Part shown: in pieces, positions 1 through 11,065 of the stretch
How positions within the stretch are numbered: position 1 is the stretch's first letter
How the letters are laid out: each line of letters begins with the position of its first letter
DNA from: Oryza sativa Japonica Group
Taxonomy: Eukaryota > Streptophyta > Magnoliopsida > Poales > Poaceae
Length of the DNA: 64,000 nucleotides
NCBI RefSeq assembly: GCF_034140825.1
Contig: NC_089041.1
Coordinates: 1,064,001 to 1,128,000 of the forward strand
Reading direction: 5' to 3'
The notes under the pieces: model-generated
What the model was told of the DNA's origin: nothing
The model's database searches: none
What the model saw: the letters and a program-made list of their open reading frames with translations, nothing else
Translations under genes and position numbers: made by a program

Positions 1-869
1 AAAATGTTGCTTTAGAAAAGTGTTTCAAGGAAATTTTATATACTTTTAATTTTTACGAAACACACCGTGTAGTAAGTTAAGAATTGTTTTAAAATACCAG
101 AATTAAAAAAAAAGAACAGGGCCTCAAGGCAAGGTAGTGGTGGATCATTATACATGTGCCCATCAAAAGAGTTACACATATGCATGTTAACTTGTTCCCT
201 TCTTTTCTTTATCTTCTTGCCTTTAAATTTTCCCTCTTTTGACTGTTGTGCATACTTGTAAGCACCTTTTCATTTTGGTTGTCTTCCAAGCTAAGGGTCC
301 TGTGAAAGAATTTAATTATTGTAGAGTACACAAGAGCCACTCCTACATAGGATCATCTAGAACTATCGCCCACTCGTAGAAGCAAAAGCCGAACAAAATG
401 AAAAGAAAAGAAAGAAGAAGAAATAAAGAAATAAACAAAAGAAATAAAGAAAGAAAGAGGGTCGATGAAATTGCAGGCAGTTAATTACACTAGGTCTCGT
501 GTTCGAACATGGTTGAAAACTTCTCCTCCCGCACACGTAAAATGAAGTGATTCATTAGTATATGATTAATTAAGTATTAGCTAGTTTTTTTAAAAAAGAT
601 TAATATAATTTTTAAAAACAACCTCTTATATTTTTTATAAAAAAATACATTGTTTAGCGGGTTCAGAAAATGTATGTGTGAAAAATGAGGAGGTAGAAAT
701 TGAAAATTTGCGCTGCCGAATGCACCTTTCTTTACTCCAAGTTAAAACGTTTTTGAAAAACCTGCTCTATCAATATATATGAGGCAAAACTTTTGCCCTC
801 CCTTTTTTTTAAAAAAAACTTTTTCCAAACCGTACCATTCATCCATGCATTGTTCATGCCATTTGCTTA

Positions 870-1016
870 GGCCTTGTTTAGTTTCAAACTTTTTCTTCAA
901 ACTTTCAATTTTTTCATCACATCAAAACTTTCCTACATATGTAAACTTTCAACTTTTTCATTACATTATTCTAATTTCAATCAAATTTTCAATTTTAGCA
1001 TGAACTAAACACACCC
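870..1016. mobile_element. Tourist-like MITE (PIF/Harbinger type)
   Basis: About 147 bp. The ends are imperfect inverted repeats (GGCCTTGTTTAGTT at the left, AACTAAACACACCC at the right). TTA flanks both sides (867-869 and 1017-1019), the target duplication expected for Tourist elements. The interior is AT-rich and non-coding. Confidence 0.8.
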
Positions 1017-1339
1017 TTAGTTAAGATTACTTGGTACAATTACTACGGAATACGGATGGAGGAGTTGATTGATACGAGGCCAAGAATGGAGGTTCTTTTG
1101 GACAAAAAAATTCAGCTCTGTACTGCGACGTACACACGTGGCAAGTGCATTTCCTCCCGATTCACCTTCAGATTTTGTTCTCGTCGATTAATTTCCCTGG
1201 TAAATACGAAATGTTCATGGTCCGTGATGAAATGATGATACGGTCGAGCACATAATGCGCCCTGAAACTGTAATTGCAGTACAGAAAATGGGTAACATAT
1301 TCTTGAATAATTTTGGCACAACCAAAAAAAAAAGCCGTC

Positions 1340-1499
1340 TTTTGTTCATTCTTGAACCGTAGGAATTGTTACAATTTTCATGTTCATGAACTTTTTTTGC
1401 AGAAACAAAAGAAACCCCTTTTTGTTAATTCCTCAACCGTAGGAATTGTTGTTACCATGTTCATGAAAATTCTTGGCAGAAAACAAATCCTCCTCCTTT
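1340..1499. repeat. 80-bp direct duplication, two copies
   Basis: The block containing CCGTAGGAATTGTT followed by TTCATGTTCATGAA occurs twice with an 80-base offset (CGTAGGAATTGTT at 1358 and 1438). The copies have diverged by scattered substitutions, so the duplication is not recent. Confidence 0.75.
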
Positions 1500-1911
1500 A
1501 AATTCTTCAATAGCTGTACAGTATCTAGCACATTGAGATGTACGACAGCGTAATGCCGGATTCAACAAGCAAGTCAGCAGCAGCATCACTGCGTCACTGA
1601 TCACTGTACTGGAGAGAGAGATGGCCAGAGAGAAAGATGGTAGCCATGGAGGAGAGGAGGAGACAGGCTGGGCCGCCATGTTCCTCGCGACCTTAATTTA
1701 CTCCTCCAATGGCCGCCGCTGCTGCGAAACGCGGAGAATTCTCTTCCAATTTAAAGCGCCCCATCTGTCCATCTTCTCCACCACCACTAGCATTCTTCTT
1801 CTCCATCCATCCATCCATCCATCTACGCGTAGATTTTGCTTTTCTTTGCTTTGCTTTCCAGTTGTAATTTTGTGTACGAGTACAGCACAAGCTCAGCTCA
1901 GCTGCTTCAGC

Positions 1912-1918
1912 TATAAAA
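1912..1918 (+). promoter_or_regulatory. TATA box of the SKU5-like gene
   Basis: TATAAAA lies 67 bases before the ATG at 1979, followed by a CT-rich leader (CTCTCTCACACACACACTCTC). Spacing and composition fit a plant TATA promoter with a short 5' UTR starting near 1940-1950. Confidence 0.7.
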
Positions 1919-1978
1919 GCTTCTCACTCTCTCACACACACACTCTCTCTCTCTGCTAGCTCAGCTCTAGATCCAGCA

Positions 1979-4306
1979 ATGGCGCCTCCTCCGGCTGCAG
2001 CTGCGGCGTTGGCGGCGTGCATTCTCGCCGTCGCCGCCACCCTCGCCGGCGCCGACGACCCCTACCGCTTCTTCACCTGGAACGTCACCTACGGCAGCAT
2101 CAACCCTCTCGGCTCCACCCCGCAGCAGGTGACTGACAACGCCACTAGATGTTCTTCTTCTTCTTCTTGCAAATGCAGATGCAGTTCTTGAATTCTGTCA
2201 TTCTCTCTCTCTGATAATTGATTTGGTTGCTTGGTTGAATCGAATCGAAGGGCATCTTGATCAATGGCCAGTTTCCTGGGCCGCGAATCGACTGCGTGAC
2301 GAACGACAACATCATCGTGAACGTGTTCAACAACCTGGACGAGCCGTTCCTCCTGACATGGAATGGCATCAAGCAGCGCAAGAACTCGTGGCAGGACGGC
2401 GTGCTGGGCACCAACTGCCCAATCCCCCCTGGCGCCAACTACACCTACAAGTTCCAGGCCAAGGACCAGATCGGCACCTTCGTCTACTTCCCCTCCGTCG
2501 CCATGCACCGCGCCGCCGGCGGCTTCGGCGCGCTCAACGTCTACCAGCGCCCGGCCATCCCCGTCCCGTACCCGCCGCCCGCCGGCGACTTCACGCTCCT
2601 CGTCGGCGACTGGTACAAGGCCGGGCATAAGCAGCTGAGGCAGGCGCTCGACGCCGGCGGCGGTGGCGCGCTCCCGCCGCCCGACGCGCTGCTCATCAAT
2701 GGCATGCCGTCGGCGGCGGCGTTCGTCGGCGACCAGGGGAGGACGTACCTGTTCAGGGTGTCCAATGTCGGGGTGAAGACGTCCGTCAATGTCAGGATCC
2801 AGGGGCACTCGCTGAGGTTGGTGGAGGTGGAGGGGACGCACCCGGTGCAGAACGTGTACGACTCGCTCGACGTCCATGTCGGCCAGTCGGTGGCGTTCCT
2901 CGTCACGCTCGACAAGGCGGCGCAGGACTACGCCGTCGTGGCGTCCGCGCGGTTCAGCCCGGGCGCGTCGCCGCTGATGGCGACGGGGACGCTGCACTAC
3001 AGCAGCGCCGTGTCCAGGGCGCCCGGCCCGCTCCCGGCGCCGCCGCCGGAGCAGGCGGAGTGGTCGATGAACCAGGCGAGGTCGTTCCGGTGGAACCTGA
3101 CGGCGAGCGCGGCGAGGCCCAACCCGCAGGGGTCGTTCCACTACGGCACCATCGCGACGTCGAGGACGCTGGTGCTCGCCAACTCCGCGCCGGTGCTCGC
3201 CGGGCAGCGCCGGTACGCCGTCAACGGCGTGTCGTTCGTCGTCCCCGACACGCCGCTCAAGCTCGTGGACAACTACAACATCGCCAATGTCATCGGCTGG
3301 GACAGCGTCCCGGCGAGGCCCGACGGCGCGGCGCCGCGGTCGGGGACGCCGGTGGTGAGGCTCAACCTGCACGAGTTCATCGAGGTGGTGTTCCAGAACA
3401 CGGAGAACGAGCTGCAGTCTTGGCATCTCGATGGATATGACTTCTGGGTTGTTGGGTAAGCTACATTCCCATCAACCACTGAAACTTTCAGATTTTCAGT
3501 TGCATCAATTCTCAGATGAACATCAACATGAGAAAGATCTGTTCATTCACCTTTGATGATTTCTTTCTCTGATAAATGGATTCAGGTATGGCAATGGTCA
3601 GTGGACTGAGAATCAGCGGACAACCTACAACTTGGTTGATGCGCAAGCGAGGCATACAGTTCAGGTATGTGTTGACATACTCGTAATGAATCTGAACTTC
3701 TGAAGAACAGTTAATTCAGAAAGCATGCTTTGGCTTTGTTATAAAAGCTGGGCCACATGGGTGGTCTGTTATCTAAAAAAAAAGAAATTCTGAAATCTGA
3801 AAATTCCTAATGGATTTGAATAACAATTAACTCTGAAGTCTGAACATTCCTAATCAATTTGAAGAACAATTAATTCTGAATCTGAACATTCCTAATCAAT
3901 TTGAAGAACACTTAGCTCTGAAGTCTGAATTCTGAACATTCCTAACCAATTTGAAGAACAATTAACTCCTTAGTCTGAATTCTGAACATTCCTAACCAAT
4001 TTGAAGAAGAGTTAATTCTGAAGTCTGAACATTCCAATGCATTTGAAGAACAGTTAACTCTGAAGTCTGAATTCTGAACATTGACGATGTTCGTTTCATC
4101 AGGTTTACCCGAATGGATGGTCGGCAATCTTGGTGTCATTGGACAACCAGGGGATGTGGAACCTGAGGTCGGCGAACTGGGACCGGCAATACCTCGGCCA
4201 GCAGCTGTACATGAGAGTGTGGACGCCGCAGCAGAGCTTCTCCAATGAGTACAGTATCCCGACCAACGCCATACTCTGCGGTAGAGCTGCCGGCCTTGGA
4301 CACTGA
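1979..4306 (+). CDS. SKU5-similar / monocopper-oxidase-like secreted protein (4 exons)
   Basis: The coding parts are 1979-2128, 2251-3455, 3586-3664 and 4103-4306. All introns are GT-AG and the joined frame is open for 545 aa. Residues 1-25 are a hydrophobic signal peptide ending in LAGA before DDPYRFFTW. Three cupredoxin-type regions follow (roughly 30-145, 155-300 and 370-520), with the family hallmarks LINGQFPGP, NNLDEPFLLTWNGI and SWHLDGYDFWVVG. At about residue 134 the stretch AMHRAAGGFGALNV replaces the laccase-type copper-binding His cluster. This is typical of SKU5/SKS and pollen NTP303-like proteins, which act in the cell wall or at the plasma membrane and probably lack normal oxidase activity. 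No hydrophobic C-terminal tail is seen (it ends GRAAGLGH), so a GPI anchor is unlikely. The length is usual for the family. Part of exon 2 has been copied to 10.7-11.0 kb. The exact SKS subgroup is not determined. Confidence 0.93.
3785..4082. repeat. Minisatellite in intron 3 of the SKU5-like gene
   Basis: About six imperfect copies of a roughly 45-56 bp unit built on TCTGAACATTCCTAA and CAATTTGAAGAACA. Units vary in length because the TCTGAAGTCTGAATTC part is sometimes present or absent. The array fills most of the 438-bp intron 3665-4102 and stops just before the acceptor. Confidence 0.8.
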
Positions 4307-5353
4307 GGAAGATGATGAAGAAGAAATTCAGAGTTGCATAGTTCGATCCATCCTTCGTCGTTTGGTATATGTCTAGTAGAATAAGTCATACTACTACTAC
4401 TATAGGTGAAAGTGAAGATGAGAATTCAGAATTACGATTTCGGATATATGTTTGTTGTAGCTAAAACTGATGTGCTATTCTTTGATCATATGTCAGTGTT
4501 TTTCTCTTGAGTTTGTAGCCTGTGGACAAGGCCTCAGGCTTAATGGTGCAGAGTGCTCTGTTTCTGATGCCGCATCAATCTATTATTATGCTATTCAGTG
4601 ATGTTTTTACGACAGTATCAGCAGCAACTATTGTGCCTTACTACATGGGTAAAAAAAACCATTATAGATTCAGTATACTATTTCAAACTCAATCACATGA
4701 ATCGAGCGAGCGCTTGGGCAAAACTGATGCAAATTTTGGTAGAAAGGACACTGGAGAGGGGAATAGTTTCTGCTAGCTACACTGAAGAGGGGAATAGTTT
4801 CTGCTAGCTTCTGATTTCTGAACTGACGCTGATGGCTCCTTCTCCTTGACTTTGTTCTGTGAATCCCTTCTCCCATACCATATTGCCAGTGTAGAGAAGA
4901 GCCATATTCAAATGTTCAGTTCAGAAATAAAAGATTCTTTACAACTAAATTACATAGTAGGAGCAATCACTAACGATCTATAGAACTATCTGCAGCAACA
5001 AGAGCTTCATATAATGAGAAGTTGCAAGCTTCTCACTGAAACTGGACCATGTAAGTCATAAAAGGAATAAAACAGACAATAGGGAAAAATTGAACACCCA
5101 TGGATTCACAATTCAGGATAAAACAATGGACCAAAGTTCAGAATAATTTAAGTTCCATGCATGTTGCGTTAAGCATGACCTGAATATGAAGCCAAGATCA
5201 CAACGAATTAAAAATAAACACAATTCAACACGATGACTGAACACCTTAATGGCATCAACTAGGCAAGAAGAAACTCCTGCAGACTAATCATGAATTATCC
5301 AGGTGAAGCCACTCTCATTAAGTGGCTCGTTAGAAGATACTGAGAAGAGCTGG
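4307..5353. other. 3' flank of the SKU5-like gene
   Basis: Contains the presumed 3' UTR and AT-rich spacer. A roughly 30-bp unit with GAGGGGAATAGTTTCTGCTAGC is directly duplicated at about 4752-4808. No other gene-like structure was seen before the F-box relic on the minus strand. Confidence 0.5.
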
Positions 5354-6445
5354 CTATGGTTGTCTGCTACCTCCTGCAAGATCTACAAATACACACAACG
5401 AGTAAAAACTTAGGAGGACAACGATGATATAGCTCAAGATAAATGTACAGACAGATCAATAAGTACCTAGGTTAACTAGAGCTACTTCGGTGTGCGCTCA
5501 CAATGGGCAATAAAGAAGACCATAGAATGTTGTCTTAACAAATTAAACAGCAGGTGCTTCGATGACACCATTAATTCCATCCGATCCCATGATCCAAATA
5601 CATATATACCCAATGCACATTTTTCTCGAGCAAACTGAAAATTGGTGTACTTGTAGCCTTATAGGATTCATTTCTAAATATATAACATTATTGACTTTTA
5701 AACATGTGTTTGGTCATTCGTCTTATTAAAAATATCTAAATATCATTTATTTTGTTATGACATATTCTTCGTCTCAGTTGGCAGAGCCAGAAAGATTTTT
5801 TTAGTCTGAGCAAACTTCAATATAACAGTATTTACTGTACAAATTTCATCGTCAATTTACTCATCAATATTAAAATTTTGTGGAGTTTTCACAGGCGAGC
5901 CTGGGTGGCTGCCTGGGCTAGCCGGGCGGTGGCTCCACCACAGCTTCGTCTTATTAAAAAAAATTCTAAATATCGTTTATTTGGTTGTGTTATCATCAAA
6001 GGTATTTTAAACATAGCCTATATTCTTACGTATTTGCATAAAATTTTTGAATAGAATAAATAGGCAAAGCATATGTTCAAAAGCTAACAGCGCCATATTT
6101 AAATACGGGTAGTATCTTATGCGATTATATAGAACAAGATGAGATACCTGGTGTACAGAAGCTCATGTATGGGAAGATGGTGTAGAATCTACCACCCTCC
6201 GCTACCTTCTTCACCTGCTCCGATTTGAGCTCGATCATGAACACGCCAAGATTTGCTCTGTTCAACGCTGCCATCTCCGATTTCGATTTCTTGAATTTCT
6301 CATCAGGACATTCTTCAGTTTCTTCGATGAAAATCTCAACGAAAATGGCGGCATGTGCTCCGTCGGCGAGGAAGCCAATCAGGTCTACATCGGCGCGGCC
6401 ATGGCGGAGTGCGGGGAAGAGCTTCTTCAGGCCGATGACCCTTTG
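5354..6445 (-). pseudogene. F-box gene relic, C-terminal part only
   Basis: Read on the minus strand, 6445-6148 encodes LIGFLADGAHAAIFVEIF and later GVFMIELKSEQVKKVAEG then FYTIFPYMSF. This matches the C-terminal end of the F-box proteins at 29.4, 34.1 and 39.7 kb (GVFAIGLKSGQVKKVG, VLPYMSFYTSG). A donor at 6147 and an acceptor before 5382 give the same short last exon (DLAGGSRQP, stop) as those genes. Upstream of 6445 the reading frame meets a stop and the F-box domain is missing, so this is a 5'-truncated relic. Its intron is enlarged by a hAT insertion and MITE debris. Confidence 0.75.
5775..5943. mobile_element. Small non-autonomous hAT-like element
   Basis: 169 bp, flanked by a perfect 8-bp duplication CTTCGTCT (5767-5774 and 5944-5951). 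The ends are imperfect inverted repeats (CAGTTGGCAGAGCC at the left; GGCTCCACCACAG at the right). An 8-bp duplication and CAG..CTG type ends fit hAT. It sits inside AT-rich MITE-like sequence within the F-box relic's intron. Confidence 0.75.
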
Positions 6446-7831
6446 TTTGGTTCTCTAGCTTCTTCTCTCTTCCTGATTGAGGAGAGAAAATGGTGATAAG
6501 CACCTTTGAGATAAGATAAGAAACCTGTACTAGTTCCGGAAGTGTCTTCTTTATGGGGGATTTGATTTCAATTCATTAGCGGATCATGTATCCATCTATC
6601 GTTACCCATATAATATAATTTTTTTTGTTCATCATGTTTACTACTTGATGCTTATCTAAAAATAATATTTTTTTATGCTTATCAGATTGGTGGTTTGTGC
6701 CCGTGAGGTAATTAAGGAGGTAGATCATGGTTGGGCATGGTCTTCTCTTGTGCATTTGAGTTTTCTGCAACTGCTCTTATCCTATTTGATCTATTTTACA
6801 TGTTTGATCTCATTTTCAAGAACTCGATCCATTGATTTAAGCCAGGACTTGTAATGATATTTTGTTTGATAGACTAGTAGGTTCTGCAAGAGGGTTCAAA
6901 CGGAGCAGTTGTCAAAAATTGGTTTTGTTTTTAGATGTAACTCGTCCTTTCTGGATCGATAAGGCTTGTCAGTTTGATTGCTGATACATAATCACTAATC
7001 TGTAATTTTTTTTGATTTATCTTGCATTCTCTCTCTCTTTCCTGTTGTGTAATCACTAATCTGTAATTTTTTTTGATTTATTGTGCCGCAGCTGGCACAG
7101 GCACGAACATACCCGCCGCTTGCCCGAGTGCTCGTCGGCCCTCGGTCTCATCGTACAAGCCTCCATCCATCTGCTCCGGCCGTTTCCCTCACTGCCGAGG
7201 AACAACCCATAAGATTCAGACTGGGTGATACAGGGTAGACATGTCATAATGTGATATAAGGTAGATCTTGATCCTGCAAAACAAATCCAACGGCTAAGAT
7301 TCGTCCATGTCATCACGAGTTAAAATTTAACTCCATTAAAATTTTAACTTCTGAGTAAATCTGCGAGTTAAATTTTAACTCCGATGATGCGGCTGCCGAG
7401 GATCCCATGAGGAGGCGGCCGGAAATTACAGATCAGGTTGGCATTAATTCTCACTTCTCGAAGATAATACATATTGCTGCATAGCACGAACAACTTCTTG
7501 TCCATGTTTTTCTCAACTTGTAATCTGTAAAATTTCTCAATCCTAATAAAATTTGGTCAGCCTATATTTCTTTGGCTGATCCGGCAAAACAACCATTAAC
7601 AGGCCATTGTATGGAATTTTTCACATGGACAAGGGGCCAACTGGATAAGTTCTTCATTCAGTTTAGCTAGTCAACTAGTACGAGAAGAAGGCACAGTAAA
7701 TATTCATATAAATAAAATTACAATACCAGTCACTCTACTACATGTTCTTTACTGACTTAACTAATAAATACGACCAACTCTACCACGCATATTGCAGCAA
7801 AGATTACCCTCCATCAAGAGTGCCATCGACA
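6446..7831. other. Intergenic region between F-box relic and small mitochondrial-type gene
   Basis: No supported gene. A 30-bp stretch, AATCACTAATCTGTAA then T8GATTTA, is repeated at about 6990 and 7051. A GC-rich island (7085-7250) resembles exon-like or captured sequence but has no recognisable coding frame. A near-palindromic stretch around GAGTTAAAATTTAACTC occurs at 7316-7385. Confidence 0.45.
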
Positions 7832-10343
7832 TCACTCATCAGCATTATTAGATTTCCCAGAGTTAAGTTTAGAAACACGCTTCCAAGCCTGAAGCTTTTT
7901 CATGCTGCCACCAGGAAATGTGGGGTCGCCAAGGCTTCGATATTGTCTTGACATCAGCCAAAGAGATATCGCAGTTGCTACTGCTACAACATAGAACTCA
8001 TTCCGTGGATCAATCTCGATCCTTGCATTACCCAATGCCTTGATCTTCTTGACTGCCAGCCTACACAAGATTAGAAAAAGAAAAAAGCAATTGCATCGCA
8101 TGGTTAGCTTTATTACCATGCATGTTAAGTAGTAGGGACCCTAATTAGTATCACGCTAATTGTATCAATGGTAGAATAAAAGAGCTAAGCATTCTAAATC
8201 GAAGACATTGAGACCTCATATCCGTTCTTGTAAAAAGAAAATACTAGTAGTAGTAATTAGCATAGCGGGGCAAGCACGAAGATCAGATCGGTTTTAAGAC
8301 TAGCTAGCAACAACCTAAGTGCATAAAGCAGAAGCACGGTTCGTTGAGCAATATGAAGCACAATGTGCATAAATATTGCATAGGTTACAAGGAAGTGTGT
8401 TGTTAATTACATCCTATATATATCCTTAACTCACCTTGCTGATTCCATAAGCTTAAAACCATTAGCATTCCTTTCCATGGAGAAGAACCTCTTCTGCCCT
8501 GCCCACTTCACACCCTCGGTTGCTTCAGAGATGACGAGGAATTGTCGCGGTCCCTGCCAGCAAGTGCACTCTGGTCAATACTGCTAAGGGTAACACGTAA
8601 TCATAGCAAACAGAGCTTGATTGTTACACAAAATTATTTACTTAAACCCAATCATCAGAAGAAATAAAAATTGCGGAGCCAGCATACGCATCACAGGACT
8701 ATCTTAGCAGCCAGCCTTACTGAATTAAATATAGAGTAAATTGTATACCGGGACAGATTTAGTTACCAAATTTTCACTTTGTTCAAGGGCATAACCAATT
8801 TTTTCACTTTGGGCTAGAGTTTCTTTCCTTCTGTTGCACATTGTGCCACCTTTCCCACCACCCGGCTGGGCACTGCCTGCACATCCTACCATCGCCGACA
8901 CCATGAAGCTGTTGCTGCTGCCGCAAGGTGTGAAGAGCAACAGCACAGGTGAAGGAAGAGGAAGCAAGGAGCAAAGTTCTAGGAGGAAGCAGATGGAGTT
9001 TGATCGGTTGTGCACAGATGGACCTCACCTGCTCACCATGGGCACATTCCTCATTGAGTTGTCATTGCGTCTAGACTCTAGACTAGAGGATGAGAACACA
9101 TGGCCTGGATATAGCTGCGGTGGTGAGGAGCTAGGAGCGGACAAGAAAGATTGAGGAGGTCTAAACTGAAACAAAAGCCATGTCCCTTAGCCCAAAGTGA
9201 AAATATTGGTTGTACCCTAGTCTAAAGTGAAACTTTGGTAATAATACCGAGCCCAAGTTGCAATTTACTCTTAAATATATCATGATGCCACAACAAAAGT
9301 GTTGCTTCTATCTATCTTTCCTACCTCAACCTATGTTATAGAAAATATTGAAAAAAACACTAGTTTAGTCCCGATTCCCAATACACTAATAGAGAAACTG
9401 AGAAAAACAGCAAGGGAAGAGAAAAATGAATTGAACCGATTTGTGGACTGTGGTCTCTAGCAATGATCCAAAAGCTTTCATAATTAGACTGATGAAAATT
9501 TTTAAGTATGTACCGATAGAAGTTACATTAGCAGCCCAAAATATAGTGCTTCCAGGTAACATCCATTTGGAAATCAAGGGGAAAATGGGTTGAAGGGTGT
9601 TACGCCACCTGCCTAAATTATTAGGTGGCACGCAATGGAAGCTAGAGCTCCACAGAATACCACTACAGCCCCTAGAAAACATGTGCTGCGTTGCCAGGTT
9701 CCTCCAATCTAGTTGTGTATACGCAGAAGCACTTGGAATGGAGTGAATAATAGAACATCATTTCATTGTTTCTAGAGATCTTGTTAAAGCAGCAGGAGAT
9801 CTGCCATAGACTAGCAAAGTTCCACTGTAGACAAAGCTCGCAATCAATTTGTAGTCGGATTGATCATAAACCCTATTCTTCTGAAATCAAAAGCTCAAAC
9901 GAAACACCTACACGAAATTAACCTCATATTGATCATAAAACCCTACTCTGGAATCAAAAGAAACACCTACACGAAATTAGTAACATTTTTCGACCGGGCG
10001 GCCGTACAAGAAACTAACCTAGCAAGCGAACCAAGCATCAGAAATTTATCCTACGTTTTAGATAGATAGATAGATAGATATATATAATAATTTTTTTTAA
10101 AAAAAGAAAAGGTGCGAGGGGAGCAAGCGAATCGAAGAAGACCTGGAGGAGGCGGCGAGTGGGCGCAGCTGCAGCGGCGGCGGCTACAGACATGTGCGGC
10201 ATCGCGGCGGGGCGGAGGGAGGGCAGTGGCGGCGCCTGGTCGATGATCTCCGGCCGGCGGCGGCACACCCCCGCTGGAGCAGAACAGGATCCGGAGGCGG
10301 AGCGGCGGAATACCCTCGCCAAAGCCGATCGCATCATCGCCAT
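7832..10343 (-). CDS. Small, probably mitochondrial, single-TM protein (3 exons), function unknown
   Basis: Coding exons on the minus strand are 10143-10343, 8435-8553 and 7832-8060. Splice sites are GT-AG, phases agree, and the product is 182 aa. The start is the first in-frame ATG (MAMMRSALARVFRRSA). The N-terminus is rich in Arg, Ser and Ala without acids, as in a mitochondrial presequence. Exon 2 encodes GPRQFLVISEATEGVKWAGQ. Exon 3 has the likely membrane span YVVAVATAISLWLM, then a basic tail ending KSNNADE. I do not recognise the family; the mitochondrial location is inferred from the presequence only. A MULE sits in intron 1. Two decayed copies of this gene occur in the window (18.7-20.3 and 37.4-38.4 kb), so it is part of the local duplication history. 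Confidence 0.75.
8734..9270. mobile_element. Non-autonomous Mutator-like element (MULE) in an intron
   Basis: 537 bp with imperfect terminal inverted repeats of about 83 bp (GAGTAAATTG at the left end, CAATTTACTC at the right) and a perfect 9-bp target duplication TTAAATATA (8725-8733, 9271-9279), diagnostic of Mutator-type transposition. The interior is moderately GC-rich and has no transposase. It lies in intron 1 of the small mitochondrial-type gene. The decayed paralogue near 19.70 kb shows the same flanks without the element. Confidence 0.88.
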
Positions 10344-10682
10344 CACCTCCCTCCTCCTCCTCCTCAACCCTCTTCCTTCTTTTTCTTTTCCTTTTTTTTT
10401 CTTCTCTCTCGATCTTACTTACGACTAGATAGGGTTGCCGTTCCCTCTCCGACTCGGTAAGTCTAACCACGCGGCCTTCCGTATTTGAAACTCTAATCCA
10501 TGCCAATTGCCAAAATTAGAATCGGACTTTTCAACTACTCCTGCAGTATATACTATTACCGAAAGAAAAATAAAATCAACTCTGCTGGAGTAGCTCATAG
10601 TAACAGACACCTTATTAACGGTTGCGGTTTGTATTAACCTAAAGGCACCGTCATAATACATGATATTATAATAAAGCATAAT

Positions 10683-11039
10683 ACCAGGCGATGTCGTTCC
10701 GGTGGAACCTGACGGCGAGCGCGGCGAGGCCCAACCCGCAGGGGTCGTTCCACTACGGCACCATCGCGACGTCGAGGACGCTGATGCTCGCCAGCTCCGC
10801 GCCGGTACGCCGTCAGCGGCGTGTCGTTCGTCGTCCCCGACACGCCGCTCAAGCTCGTGGACAACTACAACATCGCCAATGTCATCGGCTGGGACAGCGT
10901 CCCGGCGCGGCGCCGCGGTCGGGGACGCCGGTGGTGAGGCTCAGCCTGCACGAGTTCATCGAGGTGGTGTTCCAGAACACGGAGAACGAGCTGCAGTCTT
11001 GGCATCTCGATGGATATGACTTCTGGGTTGTTGGGTAAG
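10683..11039 (+). pseudogene. Copied fragment of the SKU5-like exon 2
   Basis: Nearly identical to 3071-3460 of the SKU5-like gene, covering the last third of exon 2 plus the first bases of intron 2 (both end GTTGTTGGGTAAG). Relative to the parent it lacks 20 bp (at 10805/10806, between two GCGCCGGT repeats) and 13 bp (near 10906), so the frame is broken. It also lacks the other exons and a promoter. Retention of the splice-donor bases shows a DNA-level copy, not a retrocopy. High similarity indicates a recent event. Confidence 0.92.
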
Positions 11040-11065
11040 AATATAAGCTACTCCCTCCGTTACAA

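Larger units (their letters stand above)
1..1911. other. Upstream intergenic region of the SKU5-like gene
   Basis: AT-rich sequence with no convincing gene. It holds a Tourist-like MITE and an 80-bp direct duplication, both listed separately. Pyrimidine-rich and CT-repeat tracts (CATC and CTCTCACACA runs near 1800-1955) lie just before the SKU5-like gene and are typical of a plant core promoter and leader. Short open frames here show no recognisable domains. Confidence 0.6.

Noticed and set aside
470-530. tRNA gene or SINE from a B-box-like GTGTTCGAACATGG
   Set aside because: No convincing A box, cloverleaf or A tail could be built around it.
1621-1959. 112-codon frame upstream of the SKU5-like gene
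   Set aside because: Overlaps the TATA box and CT-rich leader; low-complexity, no domain.
2089-3426. Long minus-strand open frame opposite the SKU5-like exon 2
   Set aside because: GC-rich third-position shadow of the real exon; Arg/Pro-rich with no domain, while the + strand matches a known family with proper splice sites.
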